A DNA stretch of 64,000 bases from Candidatus Pyrohabitans jungbluthii. GTDB taxonomy: Archaea > Hydrothermarchaeota > Hydrothermarchaeia > Hydrothermarchaeales > BMS3B. A program made the position numbers and the translations under genes. Positions 26,062 through 34,552 of the stretch are shown here, one piece after another. Location of the stretch: assembly GCA_002010065.2 (NCBI GenBank), contig MTMD02000008.1:248001-312000 (forward strand), in the 5' to 3' direction. The notes below the pieces were generated by a model. The model ran no database searches. It saw nothing but the letters and a program-made list of their open reading frames with translations, and was not told the origin of the DNA. Position 1 is the stretch's first letter, and each line of letters starts with the position of its first letter.

Positions 26062-26646
26062 ATGCGTGCGGATGAGTTACTCGACATACTGGGAAACCGC
26101 ACAAGGAGGGAGATAATAAAACTGGTGAGCGAGGAGCCCAAGTGCCTCTCAGAGCTGAGCAAAGAGACGGGCGTGGAGAAGATGGCGCTTGCAAGGCACC
26201 TCGACTCTATGACAAGGGCGAACATACTCACTGTAGAGGAGGAAAAGATAAAGCGGGGAAGGCCCAGGAAGTACTACGAGATAGCGGAGCATATCCAGCT
26301 CAAGGTGGACATCTCGCCAGAAGAGTTCTCAATGAAGCTCAGGACGCGCTCTCAGGGAGAGAGGGAGGACAGAGCTAGCAATGTGCACACCCTTCGCTTA
26401 GAGAGCGCAAAATCAATTTCTGACCCCCTCCAGAGGCTTGCAGCGCTTTCAAAAATTGCCGAAGATGTAAAAAAAGAGATAATGTATTACGAGGATGCCC
26501 TCCAGAAGGCGGAAGATGTGCTTGACGAAGTGAGGAGGGCAGGCAGGGAGGCTGTTGAAGAATTAAATCTGAATAAGTCTGAGAGACGTTCACTCCTCAA
26601 AGTTATCGGGTTAGGCGGTAAGTTTAACAATATATCCGAAACGTAG
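26062..26646 (+). CDS. Phr/HSR1-family heat-shock transcriptional regulator
   Basis: This 194-aa ArsR-like winged-helix protein reads LLDILGNRTRREIIKLVSEE, a recognition helix EKMALARHLDSMTRANIL, then the family signature KRGRPRKYYEI (about 71-81) and a C-terminal coiled-coil dimerisation region. Characterised relatives (Phr of Pyrococcus, HSR1 of Archaeoglobus) repress hsp20 and AAA+ genes at normal temperature. A matching operator overlaps its own start. A paralog is at 37736. Confidence 0.8.
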   Translation: MRADELLDILGNRTRREIIKLVSEEPKCLSELSKETGVEKMALARHLDSMTRANILTVEEEKIKRGRPRKYYEIAEHIQLKVDISPEEFSMKLRTRSQGEREDRASNVHTLRLESAKSISDPLQRLAALSKIAEDVKKEIMYYEDALQKAEDVLDEVRRAGREAVEELNLNKSERRSLLKVIGLGGKFNNISET

Positions 26647-26650
26647 CTGT

Positions 26651-26683
26651 ATTGTGCCTCTTTGTGGATATAGGAGGCACAAT
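26651..26683 (+). terminator. Hairpin between regulator and ino1
   Basis: A perfect 10-bp stem ATTGTGCCTC (26651-26660) / GAGGCACAAT (26674-26683) with a 13-nt loop follows the regulator stop by 4 nt. It could stabilise the upstream transcript's 3' end. The ino1 promoter (TTAATTTAAAG, about 26704-26714) lies downstream, so it is not in the ino1 leader. Confidence 0.45.
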
Positions 26684-26731
26684 TGAAAACTCAGGCTAAT
26701 TTGTTAATTTAAAGATAGAGGAGGTGATGAA

Positions 26732-27835
26732 ATGGGTGAAGTGAGGGTAGCAATTGCTGGGGTAGGAAACTGTGCATCCTCGCTGGTGCAGGGTGTTGAG
26801 TACTACAAGAATGCAAAAGACGATGAGTTTGTCCCGGGCTTAATGCACGTGAACTTCGGTGGCTACCACATTCGCGACATCAAATTCGTCGCAGCTTTCG
26901 ACGTAAACGCAAACAAGGTGGGCAAGGACCTTAGCGAGGCAATCTTCACAGAGCCCAACTGCACAGCCAAGTTCTGCGACGTACCAGAGCTTGGCGTCGA
27001 GGTACTCAAGGCACCAGTGCTCGACGGCATAGGCAAGTACCTGCGCGGCACAGTGCCTGTGAGCAGTCGTCAGAAGCCAGTGGACGTAGCCAAGGTGCTG
27101 GAAGAGGTGAACGCCGACGTGCTGGTGAACTTCCTCCCAGTGGGCAGCGCCAAGGCAACGCGCTACTTTGCTCAAGCAGCGATAGACGCAGGGTGCGGCT
27201 TTGTGAACTGCATCCCTGAGTTCATCGCCAGCGACAAAGAGTGGGCTGAGAAGTTCACCCGCGCAGGTTTGCCTGTCGCAGGAGACGACATTAAATCCCA
27301 GGTAGGCGCTACCATACTACACCGAACCCTGGTGCAGCTTCTCAAGGACCGTGGGGTCAAAGTGGAGGAAACCTACCAGCTCAACATAGGCGGGAACACC
27401 GACTTCCTGAACATGCTCCAGGAGAGCAGACTGAAGTCAAAGAGGATAAGCAAGACAGAGGCTGTGACCAGCGTTGTGGGCTACGATATACCCACACGCA
27501 TTGGGCCCAGCGACTACGTGCCCTTCCTCAACGACAACAAGCAGGCGTTCATCTTCGTGAAGGGCAGAAAGTTCGGCGATATCCCCCTGACGATACAGGT
27601 GCACCTCTCCGTCGAAGACTCACCCAACAGCGCTGGCGTCGCTGTCGACGCGATACGCGCCACTAAGCTGGCGCTGGACAACGGCATCGCAGGCCCGCTA
27701 GAGGCAGTGAGCGCCTACTTCTTCAAGCACCCGCCAGTGCAGTATCCAGACAGCGTGGCAAAGCAGCTCGTGGAGGAGTTCATCAGGGAGAATGCACGCA
27801 GCAAGGTGGCGCCAGAGCTGGCGCTGAAGGAGTAG
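26732..27835 (+). CDS. ino1: Inositol-1-phosphate synthase
   Basis: Converts glucose-6-phosphate to L-myo-inositol-1-phosphate, precursor of di-myo-inositol phosphate and inositol lipids. The 367-aa archaeal-type protein has the NAD loop [40 protein letters not shown] and the catalytic-lysine region [31 protein letters not shown] directly precedes the ATG. It ends 3 nt before the IPCT/DIPPS gene. Confidence 0.95.
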   Translation: MGEVRVAIAGVGNCASSLVQGVEYYKNAKDDEFVPGLMHVNFGGYHIRDIKFVAAFDVNANKVGKDLSEAIFTEPNCTAKFCDVPELGVEVLKAPVLDGIGKYLRGTVPVSSRQKPVDVAKVLEEVNADVLVNFLPVGSAKATRYFAQAAIDAGCGFVNCIPEFIASDKEWAEKFTRAGLPVAGDDIKSQVGATILHRTLVQLLKDRGVKVEETYQLNIGGNTDFLNMLQESRLKSKRISKTEAVTSVVGYDIPTRIGPSDYVPFLNDNKQAFIFVKGRKFGDIPLTIQVHLSVEDSPNSAGVAVDAIRATKLALDNGIAGPLEAVSAYFFKHPPVQYPDSVAKQLVEEFIRENARSKVAPELALKE

Positions 27836-27838
27836 GCG

Positions 27839-29107
27839 ATGAAGGCCGTAGTTCTCGCCGCTGGCAAAGGGGAGAGGCTTGGCTCAAGCCTCCCCAAACC
27901 CCTTGTTAAGATTCTGGGCAGAACGCTCATTGACAGGGTTATTGATAGCCTGGAAAAAGCCGGGATAAAGGATATTATCGTGGTGTACAGCGACCCACGC
28001 GTTAAGGCTTACCTTGAGGGCAGAGTGGAGCTGGTTTACAACGACAACGTGGAGAGAGAAGGCGGTTACTCCCTGCTCAAGGGCACAGAAGCTGCGGGAC
28101 ATGAGCCCTTTGTACTTGTGATGAGCGATCACATCTTCGACTCAACCATTGTCTCGAAGCTGCTTGAAGCAAAACCTGCGACAACCACACTTTGCGTTGA
28201 CAGAAGCTTTGAAGGTCGCGACCTGGAGGAGGCGACCAAGGTACTGGTTGGAGAAGATGGGAAAATATTAGACATTGGAAAAGAGATAGCGGAGTACAAC
28301 GCCCTGGACACGGGCATATTCTACTGCACCCAGGATGTGCTCGAGGCGGCGAGGAGCTTCACCGGCAAATTTACAGTTACCGACGTGATGAAAAAGCTTG
28401 TCGCTCAGAGAAAGCTGCACGCCTTCGATGTAACCGGTCACTTCTGGTGGGATGTTGACACCCAGAAGGAGCTCAAGCGCGCAGAGGACGCGCTCCTTCG
28501 CAGCCTGATTAAACCGGTTGACGGCATCATATCCAGGCACATCAACAGAAAAATTTCCCTGAGAATCTCCCGCATGCTGGTGACAACGCCTGTTACACCA
28601 AATGCGATTTCCATCTTCAGCTTCCTGCTTGGCGCATTATCAGGCGCTCTATTTGCCTTTGGTCACGCCGCCCTCGCTGGAATAATGGCGCAGGTTTCAT
28701 CTATCATAGACGGGTGCGATGGGGAGATAGCACGCTTAAAAGGCATAGCTTCGCCATACGGTGCCTTTCTCGATGCAACCCTCGACAGGTATGCGGACAT
28801 GCTCATCCTGCTCGGCATCATCGCCTCGCAGCCAGAGAAGTACTGGCTGGTGGGCGGCTTGGCTATGCTGGGCAGCTACTCCATAAGCTACACCGGCTCA
28901 AGGGCGGAGATATATGGCATTACCTTTGTCAACCTCACAGAGAATCTCATGAAACGAGACATGAGGCTTTTCCTGATATTCCTCGCTGGCGTGGCGAACC
29001 AGCTCTTCGCAGTACTTCTCCTGCTGGCGGTGCTCTGCAATCTGGTGGTGCTGAATCGCTTTATCCAGTTCCCCAAGCTCCTCGCAGCAAGGGGTGTAAA
29101 AATATAA
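27839..29107 (+). CDS. Bifunctional IPCT/DIPP synthase
   Basis: The 422-aa fusion makes phosphorylated di-myo-inositol phosphate, a hyperthermophile compatible solute. The N-terminal half is a CTP:inositol-1-phosphate cytidylyltransferase (VLAAGKGERLGSSLPKPL, residues 4-21). The C-terminal membrane half is a CDP-alcohol phosphotransferase with DGCDGEIARLKGIASPYGAF then LDATLDRYADM (from about residue 290). It is in an operon with ino1, which supplies the substrate. The dephosphorylating enzyme is not adjacent. Confidence 0.95.
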   Translation: MKAVVLAAGKGERLGSSLPKPLVKILGRTLIDRVIDSLEKAGIKDIIVVYSDPRVKAYLEGRVELVYNDNVEREGGYSLLKGTEAAGHEPFVLVMSDHIFDSTIVSKLLEAKPATTTLCVDRSFEGRDLEEATKVLVGEDGKILDIGKEIAEYNALDTGIFYCTQDVLEAARSFTGKFTVTDVMKKLVAQRKLHAFDVTGHFWWDVDTQKELKRAEDALLRSLIKPVDGIISRHINRKISLRISRMLVTTPVTPNAISIFSFLLGALSGALFAFGHAALAGIMAQVSSIIDGCDGEIARLKGIASPYGAFLDATLDRYADMLILLGIIASQPEKYWLVGGLAMLGSYSISYTGSRAEIYGITFVNLTENLMKRDMRLFLIFLAGVANQLFAVLLLLAVLCNLVVLNRFIQFPKLLAARGVKI

Positions 29108-29119
29108 GGAGGTGGTAGC

Positions 29120-29259
29120 ATGCAGCTTATTGCTCAGAAGCAGGCGCATGCTGAAAGGCTCATCACCACCACATCTTCATTATGCCCCGAATGTCATGCT
29201 CTGCTTAAAGCGGAGATTTTTGAGCGTGAGGGGAGGGTCTATATGCTAACCAATTGTGC
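29120..29259 (+). pseudogene. tes: 5' fragment of a tetraether lipid synthase-like radical SAM gene
   Basis: From ATG 29120 (RBS AGGAGGTGG 5 nt upstream) the frame reads through TTTSSLCPECHALLKAEIFE and REGRVYMLTNC. This is the N-terminal cysteine domain of tetraether lipid synthase-type proteins, normally followed by an EHG motif and two further cysteine sets. Here the similarity stops at about 29259 and the frame ends at 29326. The radical SAM half resumes at 30571, so this gene is interrupted. Confidence 0.7.
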
Positions 29260-29439
29260 AAGAAGGTTTTCAAAAAGGAGGTCTACCACTTCAGAGGCGT
29301 CGCCGAAAGCGTGTTCGGAGCGATAGAGGTGAGATACGGAGCAAAAATCAGAGCACGAAAGAGAAAAACGAGAGCTATAGCTATGAACTTCGAGAGGGTA
29401 TTTAGGCAAAGGTCATTTGTTTTGGTGGTGATTCGTTGA
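29254..29439 (+). pseudogene. Transposase C-terminal fragment
   Basis: The frame from 29254 reads KKVFKKEVYHFRGVAESVFG then AIEVRYGAKIRARKRKTRAI to a stop at 29437-29439. Residues FRGVAESVFGAIEVRYG resemble the end of DDE transposases, where a conserved E follows the helix start. No terminal inverted repeats or 5' part are visible. It marks the left side of the insertion in the lipid-synthase gene. Confidence 0.5.
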
Positions 29440-29491
29440 CAACCCGTTTGGAGGGTTAAATATTTATAGGGCTTTTTAATCTTGAATAAGT

Positions 29492-30484
29492 ATGCGTCAA
29501 ATTAGCAATAATAATACGTATGAACGTTATAATTTACCTCGATTTATTTTAATATTAATCGCAATGAGTTCTATAACGCCTATTCTTGGAATTTTAAAGG
29601 AAATTTTCCCTAAAAGTCCTAATCTTTTCAATGTTGGTTATTTGTTCTCTATTGGTGTAATATTAATGTATGCATATAAGTCTGAGATTTTGGATGCATT
29701 ACGCTTTATTATTCCAAATAAAAAAATCCAAATGGAGAAGAGGTATACGACTCTTAGTATGATTTTATTTTTTACTGTTTTTATTTTATTAAATTCGTCC
29801 ATTTTAATAACTTCTTACACAGGAATCGATATGTATGGCTTTTTTGATAGATATTCAAAGTTAATTACCCTTACACTTAATGTAATAATAAATACATTGT
29901 TAGCTATTTTGGCGACTTTAATTTTTCAGTACCTTTACATACAATATGAGCGAAAAGATAAAAGTTGGAGGTCAATACCTATAACTTCAAGTACATTTAA
30001 ACTTGTTTTTATTCCATTAATCATTGTCTATATACCAATAGCTATAATGGGAAATGGAGGAATATATTATTTAGAAGCGTTCTTTCCTTTTGCATTAGCG
30101 TTTCTAGCTATTATTGGTTATACACATCCTTCAAATAAAGTTGAATTATTTATATTCAAACTACTATTAGTTACGTGTGTAATTTGTATGGTTTCTGGTT
30201 TTATTTTGGCTTCAATTGGGCTATTATTTGTTCTTAAGGATATTAAGACACCTACGAAGTGGGAAAGTATTATATCTTCCAAGGAGATTGATTGGGCAAA
30301 ACTTAATTACTCTCAAGAAAATTTTAAAGATGAATATAAAAATAAATTCAGAACAGGATTTTCCTGGAAAGTTATTATCGACATGATATATTTGGAATTC
30401 ATTGGAGTTATTACAACTTTAATAATCTACAGTCATCAACGCTCTTGCTTCCAACATAACTCAGCGGTGGTAAGAGACAATTAG
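29492..30484 (+). CDS. Hypothetical polytopic membrane protein in the insertion
   Basis: This 330-aa AT-rich gene is not recognised. About eight hydrophobic segments are spread from residue 18 to 318 (e.g. ILILIAMSSITPILGIL, MILFFTVFILLNSSILI, FFPFALAFLAIIGYT), with a soluble loop at about 255-295. The TATA-like box AAATATTTATAG (about 29458-29469) predicts a leaderless start at ATG 29492. It lies between the two lipid-synthase fragments, so it arrived with the insertion. Composition matches the 9-12 kb island. Confidence 0.7.
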   Translation: MRQISNNNTYERYNLPRFILILIAMSSITPILGILKEIFPKSPNLFNVGYLFSIGVILMYAYKSEILDALRFIIPNKKIQMEKRYTTLSMILFFTVFILLNSSILITSYTGIDMYGFFDRYSKLITLTLNVIINTLLAILATLIFQYLYIQYERKDKSWRSIPITSSTFKLVFIPLIIVYIPIAIMGNGGIYYLEAFFPFALAFLAIIGYTHPSNKVELFIFKLLLVTCVICMVSGFILASIGLLFVLKDIKTPTKWESIISSKEIDWAKLNYSQENFKDEYKNKFRTGFSWKVIIDMIYLEFIGVITTLIIYSHQRSCFQHNSAVVRDN

Positions 30485-30570
30485 ACGGGGTTAAGGGTAT
30501 GTTCTCAATACTCCAATGAACTCTGGTATTACACCTAACTTAGAAATGGAAGCGTAGGACTTCTACTGGG

Positions 30571-31749
30571 GTGACAAACCGCTGCAACTTAGCGTGCTGG
30601 TATTGCTTCTACTACGCGGAGCGAGCGGGCTATGTTTACGAGCCCTCTCTCGAGGACATAGAGCGGATGCTGCGCTACCTTAAGGCACAGAAGCCTGTGC
30701 CGTGCAACGCTTTGCAGATCACCGGCGGCGAGCCCACGCTGCGTGAGGATATAGTGGAGATTATTAAGCTCGCAAAACGCTTAGGCTTTGACCACGTGCA
30801 GCTCAACACCAACGGCATAAAGCTTGCAGAAGATGCTGCGCTCGCGAAGGCAATAGTTGAGGCTGGGGCGGGAGTGGTGTACTTAAGCTTCGATGGTGTC
30901 ACCGCTAAAACCAATCCCAAGAACCACCGCTACATCCCTAAAATACTCTGGAATGCAAGAAGCGCAGGTATGAAGCTCGTGCTTGTTCCTACGGTGATAC
31001 GAGGAGTAAACGACCATGAGCTTGGGGATATAGTGGAGTTTGCCTTCACCAACCTCGATGTTGTACGCGGCGTCAACTTCCAGCCTGTTTCGCTTGTTGG
31101 TAGAATGCCCCAGGAGGAGCGGGAGAAGCACCGCATAACCATACCGGACGTTATTCGCGCTCTTGAGGAGCAGACCGGGGGAGCAATAGCGCGGGAGGAC
31201 TTCTACCCGGTGCCCAGCGTTTCCGCGATTTCCCACATTGTCGAGGCGCTCACAGGGAGAAAGCAGTACGAGCTTACAACGCATTTCGCGTGCGGTATGG
31301 CGACGTACGTCTTCAGAGACGGCAATCGCGTTGTGCCGATAACGCGGTTTATAGATGTTGAGGGGCTGCTGGAGTACCTCAACGAGAGCGCAGAGCGAAT
31401 CAATGGCGGAAGCAACAAACTGATGGAGAGGATAAAGCTTATCTCAGGAATAAGGCGCTTTATTGACGCGAGCAAAGCGCCAAAGGGGCTGAATGTGTAC
31501 TCGCTCCTCTTCGCTGCGCTGGTGCGCCACGACTACCGCGCCCTTGCGAAGTTCCACCATAACGCGCTGTTTATAGGGATGATGCACTTCATGGACCTGT
31601 ACAACTACGACATCGCTCGGGTCAAAAGGTGCTCCATCCATTACGTCACCCCTGACCTGCGCACCATACCCTTCTGCGCCTTCAACGTCTTGCCAGAGTA
31701 CTACCGCGATGCGATGCAGAAGGAGTACGTGGCGAAGAGGCAGGAATGA
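30571..31749 (+). pseudogene. tes: 3' fragment of a tetraether lipid synthase-like radical SAM gene
   Basis: The 392-codon frame opens VTNRCNLACWYCFYYAERAG, the CX3CX2C cluster motif of radical SAM enzymes, and continues with ITGGEPTLREDIVEI and LNTNGIKLAEDAAL. Tetraether lipid synthases join archaeol tails into GDGT membrane lipids and need additional N-terminal cysteine domains, which are missing here. GTG 30571 has no ribosome-binding site, and the frame upstream (KWKRRTSTG) is not family sequence. The radical SAM domain itself is intact, so residual function cannot be excluded. Confidence 0.75.
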
Positions 31750-31750
31750 C

Positions 31751-32275
31751 TCAGTCTCCACCCTTGCCCGACTTTGAAAACTCACGGGGGTGACGCCTCT
31801 TACCCCTGCGCCTGAAGATGTCTCTCAGCTCCGTATGGATAAAGCCCTTCTCCTCTATGTCGGCGCGCTCCTCCTTTACAGTGAGCTTTATCACAACCAC
31901 AAGGGCAAGGATGAAGAAGGTTGCCATTCCAAGGGTGAGAGGTGGGATTTCAAGGGCGCCTGTGAGTATCACCTCCCTGAGCACGGCAACGAGCGCAATC
32001 TCTGCCATGAAGCTCACAGCAACGCGGTGCTCCTTAAGGTAAACTATGAGCATGCGGTAGGTCTCAACCAGTATCATTATGTACAGAATCTCTGAAACCA
32101 CGCGCTTGAATTCAAAGGCGTGGGATATCTCAAAGACTATCTTAAGGAGCACCTTCAGGCTTACGTAGAAAATTATGATGGAAAGGGCGATTATTATAAG
32201 GTCTTGGGTGGTCTCCAGAGTCTTCCTGAAAACATCGTGAACTCTGCGGTAAAGCACCTGTTGCTCCTCGCTCAT
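31751..32275 (-). CDS. PsiE-family membrane protein
   Basis: This 174-aa protein has four TM helices (e.g. LIIIALSIIIFYVSLKVLL, IPPLTLGMATFFILALVVV) and the PsiE-like cytosolic stretch HRVAVSFMAEIALVAVLREV. PsiE proteins are phosphate-starvation-inducible in bacteria, and the role in archaea is unknown. The start overlaps the HtrA stop by 4 nt, so they form an operon that may serve envelope stress. Confidence 0.8.
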   Translation of the reverse strand: MSEEQQVLYRRVHDVFRKTLETTQDLIIIALSIIIFYVSLKVLLKIVFEISHAFEFKRVVSEILYIMILVETYRMLIVYLKEHRVAVSFMAEIALVAVLREVILTGALEIPPLTLGMATFFILALVVVIKLTVKEERADIEEKGFIHTELRDIFRRRGKRRHPREFSKSGKGGD

Positions 32276-33408
32276 TTTCTCCCACCCAGCTTTGCGCGCG
32301 TCGTCATAACCTCTCCGCCGCGAACGAAGGTTATCTCTATCTCCTGCCCCACCTGCTTGGAGGATATAATTTCCACCAGCTCCTCCATGGAGGCGACTTT
32401 CTCTCCATCTATCTCAACGATTATGTCGCCGCCTATTGTGAGAATGTAGCCCCGGTAAATTACCTGCACCTCGCCGCCGCGCAGACCCGCTTTATCTGCA
32501 GGACTGCCTGGCACTACCTCAACAACCATAGCACCCTCCTTTACGGGAAGGTTAAGCACCCGCGCGAGTTCCTCGGTGACTGTTATACCCGTTATGCCGA
32601 GCCACGGGCGACGCTTTATCTCTCGATCTTCCTGAATCATCCTCTCCATTATAACCTTAGCCTTGTTTATGGGTATCGCGAAGCCTATGCCTATGCTGCC
32701 TCCGCTTGTAGTGAGTATGGCAGTGTTTATCCCTATAACCTCCCCGCGAGAGTTCACCAGAGGCCCACCGGAGTTGCCAGGGTTAATAGAGGCGTCCGTC
32801 TGTATTAACCCCTCCATTATGTAGCCATGCTCGCTGCGTATACTCCTGTTCAAGGAGCTCACTATGCCCATCGTCGCTGTGCGGTCCAACCCAAATGGGT
32901 TACCTATCGCTATCACCAGGTCGCCCACGCGCAGCGTTGAGGAGTCCCCCAAGGGGGCTACTTCCAGGTTCTCAGGGGGGTTGAGGATTTTTATCACAGC
33001 TATGTCGTTGGCAGGGTCGCTCCCTATTAGCTCCGCCTCATAGCTCTCCCCGCTGCTCAGTGTTACCTCAATCTCGTCGGCATTCTCAATAACGTGGTTG
33101 TTTGTGAGCACGTACCCGTCCTTGGTGACAACTATACCAGAGCCTGTGCCGCGCTGAGGGATTACCTCAAAGAAGAATCCACGCCTGAGCACCGTCGAGG
33201 TTATGTGAACCACGCTGGGTGAAACTCTGTTGTAGGCGAGGTTGACCACATCCTCAATCGAGCCCGTGATGTTAATCACCGTATACTTCGTCTCCACCTC
33301 TGGCGCAGGCTTCTCCAGAGAGAGAGTGGCGAGATAGCCACCTGCAGCACCCGCAACAAGCGCAACGAGCATGTAGGAAAGGAGTTTCACCACTTTATTT
33401 GGCTTCAA
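32272..33408 (-). CDS. HtrA/DegP-like serine protease
   Basis: This membrane-anchored quality-control protease acts outside the cytoplasm. An N-terminal TM anchor (VVKLLSYMLVALVAGAAGGY) is followed by a trypsin-like domain with the triad H in TNNHVIENAD, D in ANDIAVIKI and S in NPGNSGGPLV (about residues 105, 135, 213), then one PDZ domain. The start is uncertain: GTG 33420/33417 or TTG 33408; GGTGGTGGG just before the TTG favours 33408. It diverges from the hsp20 operon, with the heat-shock palindrome in between. Confidence 0.9.
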   Translation of the reverse strand: MKPNKVVKLLSYMLVALVAGAAGGYLATLSLEKPAPEVETKYTVINITGSIEDVVNLAYNRVSPSVVHITSTVLRRGFFFEVIPQRGTGSGIVVTKDGYVLTNNHVIENADEIEVTLSSGESYEAELIGSDPANDIAVIKILNPPENLEVAPLGDSSTLRVGDLVIAIGNPFGLDRTATMGIVSSLNRSIRSEHGYIMEGLIQTDASINPGNSGGPLVNSRGEVIGINTAILTTSGGSIGIGFAIPINKAKVIMERMIQEDREIKRRPWLGITGITVTEELARVLNLPVKEGAMVVEVVPGSPADKAGLRGGEVQVIYRGYILTIGGDIIVEIDGEKVASMEELVEIISSKQVGQEIEITFVRGGEVMTTRAKLGGRK

Positions 33409-33502
33409 TTTACCCACCACCAGCCCAAAGAGGATTAAGTTGATTATGCTCTCTCTTACTATAAAAACCCTTCCAGGCGGAGCAGCATAACGAGGTCAGC
33501 AT

Positions 33503-33527
33503 TTTTAGTAACATGATGTTACTAAAA
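33503..33527. promoter_or_regulatory. Perfect heat-shock palindrome
   Basis: Arms TTTTAGTAACAT (33503-33514) and ATGTTACTAAAA (33516-33527) flank a single G. The core is GTAAC-N5-GTTAC, close to the CTAAC-N5-GTTAG operator described for Archaeoglobus HSR1. It lies between divergent HtrA (start 95 nt away) and hsp20 (68 nt away). Confidence 0.75.
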
Positions 33528-33559
33528 TTTTTGACAGCGTGAGGGTGCATGGAATGGTA

Positions 33560-33580
33560 TAGTAACAAAAAGTGACTAAA
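33560..33580 (+). promoter_or_regulatory. Second operator copy before hsp20
   Basis: TAGTAAC-AAAAA-GTGACTA is the same inverted repeat with one mismatched position. It sits 15-35 nt before ATG 33595, over the expected transcription start. Confidence 0.6.
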
Positions 33581-33594
33581 AGGAGGTGATGTGC

Positions 33595-34095
33595 ATGTGG
33601 AGGAGAAGGAGGATATTTGATGATTTCTTCCGCGAACTTGAGGAAGTTGACAGGCTCTTCGACAGGATGTTCGAATCAATGCGCTCATGGCAGGGTGTCA
33701 ACCTTGAGGAGCCTCTCTACTGGGGATTCTCAGTGCGAGTAGGACCAAGTGGTGTACCCGAGATTCAGACCTTCGGCAATGTGGAGACCTCGCCAACGCT
33801 TCGCGCAGGCGTTCGCGAGCCCTATGTGGAAACAATGGTGGACGAGAAGAACGGCGAACTCGTGGTCACGGCGGAGATTCCAGGCGTTACCAAGGAGGAC
33901 ATAAAAATCAACGCCACAGAGAGCAGCGTTGAGATAGAGGCAGAGCGCGATGACAGGAAGTACCATAAGGTTGTTGCCCTTGATGCTGAGGTTGATCCCA
34001 GCTCTGCGAAGGCAAGGTACAACAACGGCGTACTCGAGATCAAGTTCAAGCTCAAGGCTCCGCCCAAGAAAGGTGTTAACGTAAAAGTTGAGTAA
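33595..34095 (+). CDS. hsp20: Small heat-shock protein Hsp20 (first)
   Basis: ATP-independent chaperone of 166 aa. A basic N-terminal arm (MWRRRRIFDDFFRELEEVDR) is followed by an alpha-crystallin domain (about 75-165: LVVTAEIPGVTKEDIKINAT, ARYNNGVLEIKFKLKAP). The C-terminal I-x-I anchor is weak (VNVKVE). RBS AGGAGGTG lies 6 nt before ATG 33595. Two operators precede it, and the second hsp20 gene follows with 13 nt between, so both are induced together. Confidence 0.9.
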   Translation: MWRRRRIFDDFFRELEEVDRLFDRMFESMRSWQGVNLEEPLYWGFSVRVGPSGVPEIQTFGNVETSPTLRAGVREPYVETMVDEKNGELVVTAEIPGVTKEDIKINATESSVEIEAERDDRKYHKVVALDAEVDPSSAKARYNNGVLEIKFKLKAPPKKGVNVKVE

Positions 34096-34108
34096 GGAGG
34101 TGGTGGGA

Positions 34109-34549
34109 ATGATGCCAGCAGTGTGGGAGGAGATTCGCCGACTTGAGGACAGGATGAACCAGCTCTTCCGTGAGCTCTGGAGCAGCTTCCCCCGCGCAGA
34201 GGAGCGCTTCCCAACCATTGCGGGAGTACGCAGCCCCTTCTGCGATGTGCAGGAGACTGACAAGGAGATAATCATAACCGCAGAGCTTCCGGGGGTTAGC
34301 AAGGAGGACATAAAGATAAACGCCACAGAGCACGAGGTGGAGATAGAGGCAGAGGTAAAGCGTGAGGAGGAAGAGAAGAAAGAAGGTTACCTCCGCAGTG
34401 AGAGGCAGTACTCCAAGTTCTACCGCTGCCTTGCTCTGCCAGCGGAGGTTGATCCCGGCAAAGCCAAGGCAACCTACAAGAACGGCGTGCTTGAACTTCG
34501 CTTACCTAAGGTACATGCAGAAAAGAAAACCAGCATAAAAGTTGAGTAG
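34109..34549 (+). CDS. hsp20: Small heat-shock protein Hsp20 (second)
   Basis: Chaperone of 146 aa with N-terminal WEEIRRLEDRMNQLFRELWS and alpha-crystallin domain IIITAELPGVSKEDIKINAT to ATYKNGVLELRLPKVH. It ends with the family anchor KTSIKVE. AAGGAGGTGG precedes the start. It is most similar to the third Hsp20 at 38393. Confidence 0.95.
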   Translation: MMPAVWEEIRRLEDRMNQLFRELWSSFPRAEERFPTIAGVRSPFCDVQETDKEIIITAELPGVSKEDIKINATEHEVEIEAEVKREEEEKKEGYLRSERQYSKFYRCLALPAEVDPGKAKATYKNGVLELRLPKVHAEKKTSIKVE

Positions 34550-34552
34550 TCT

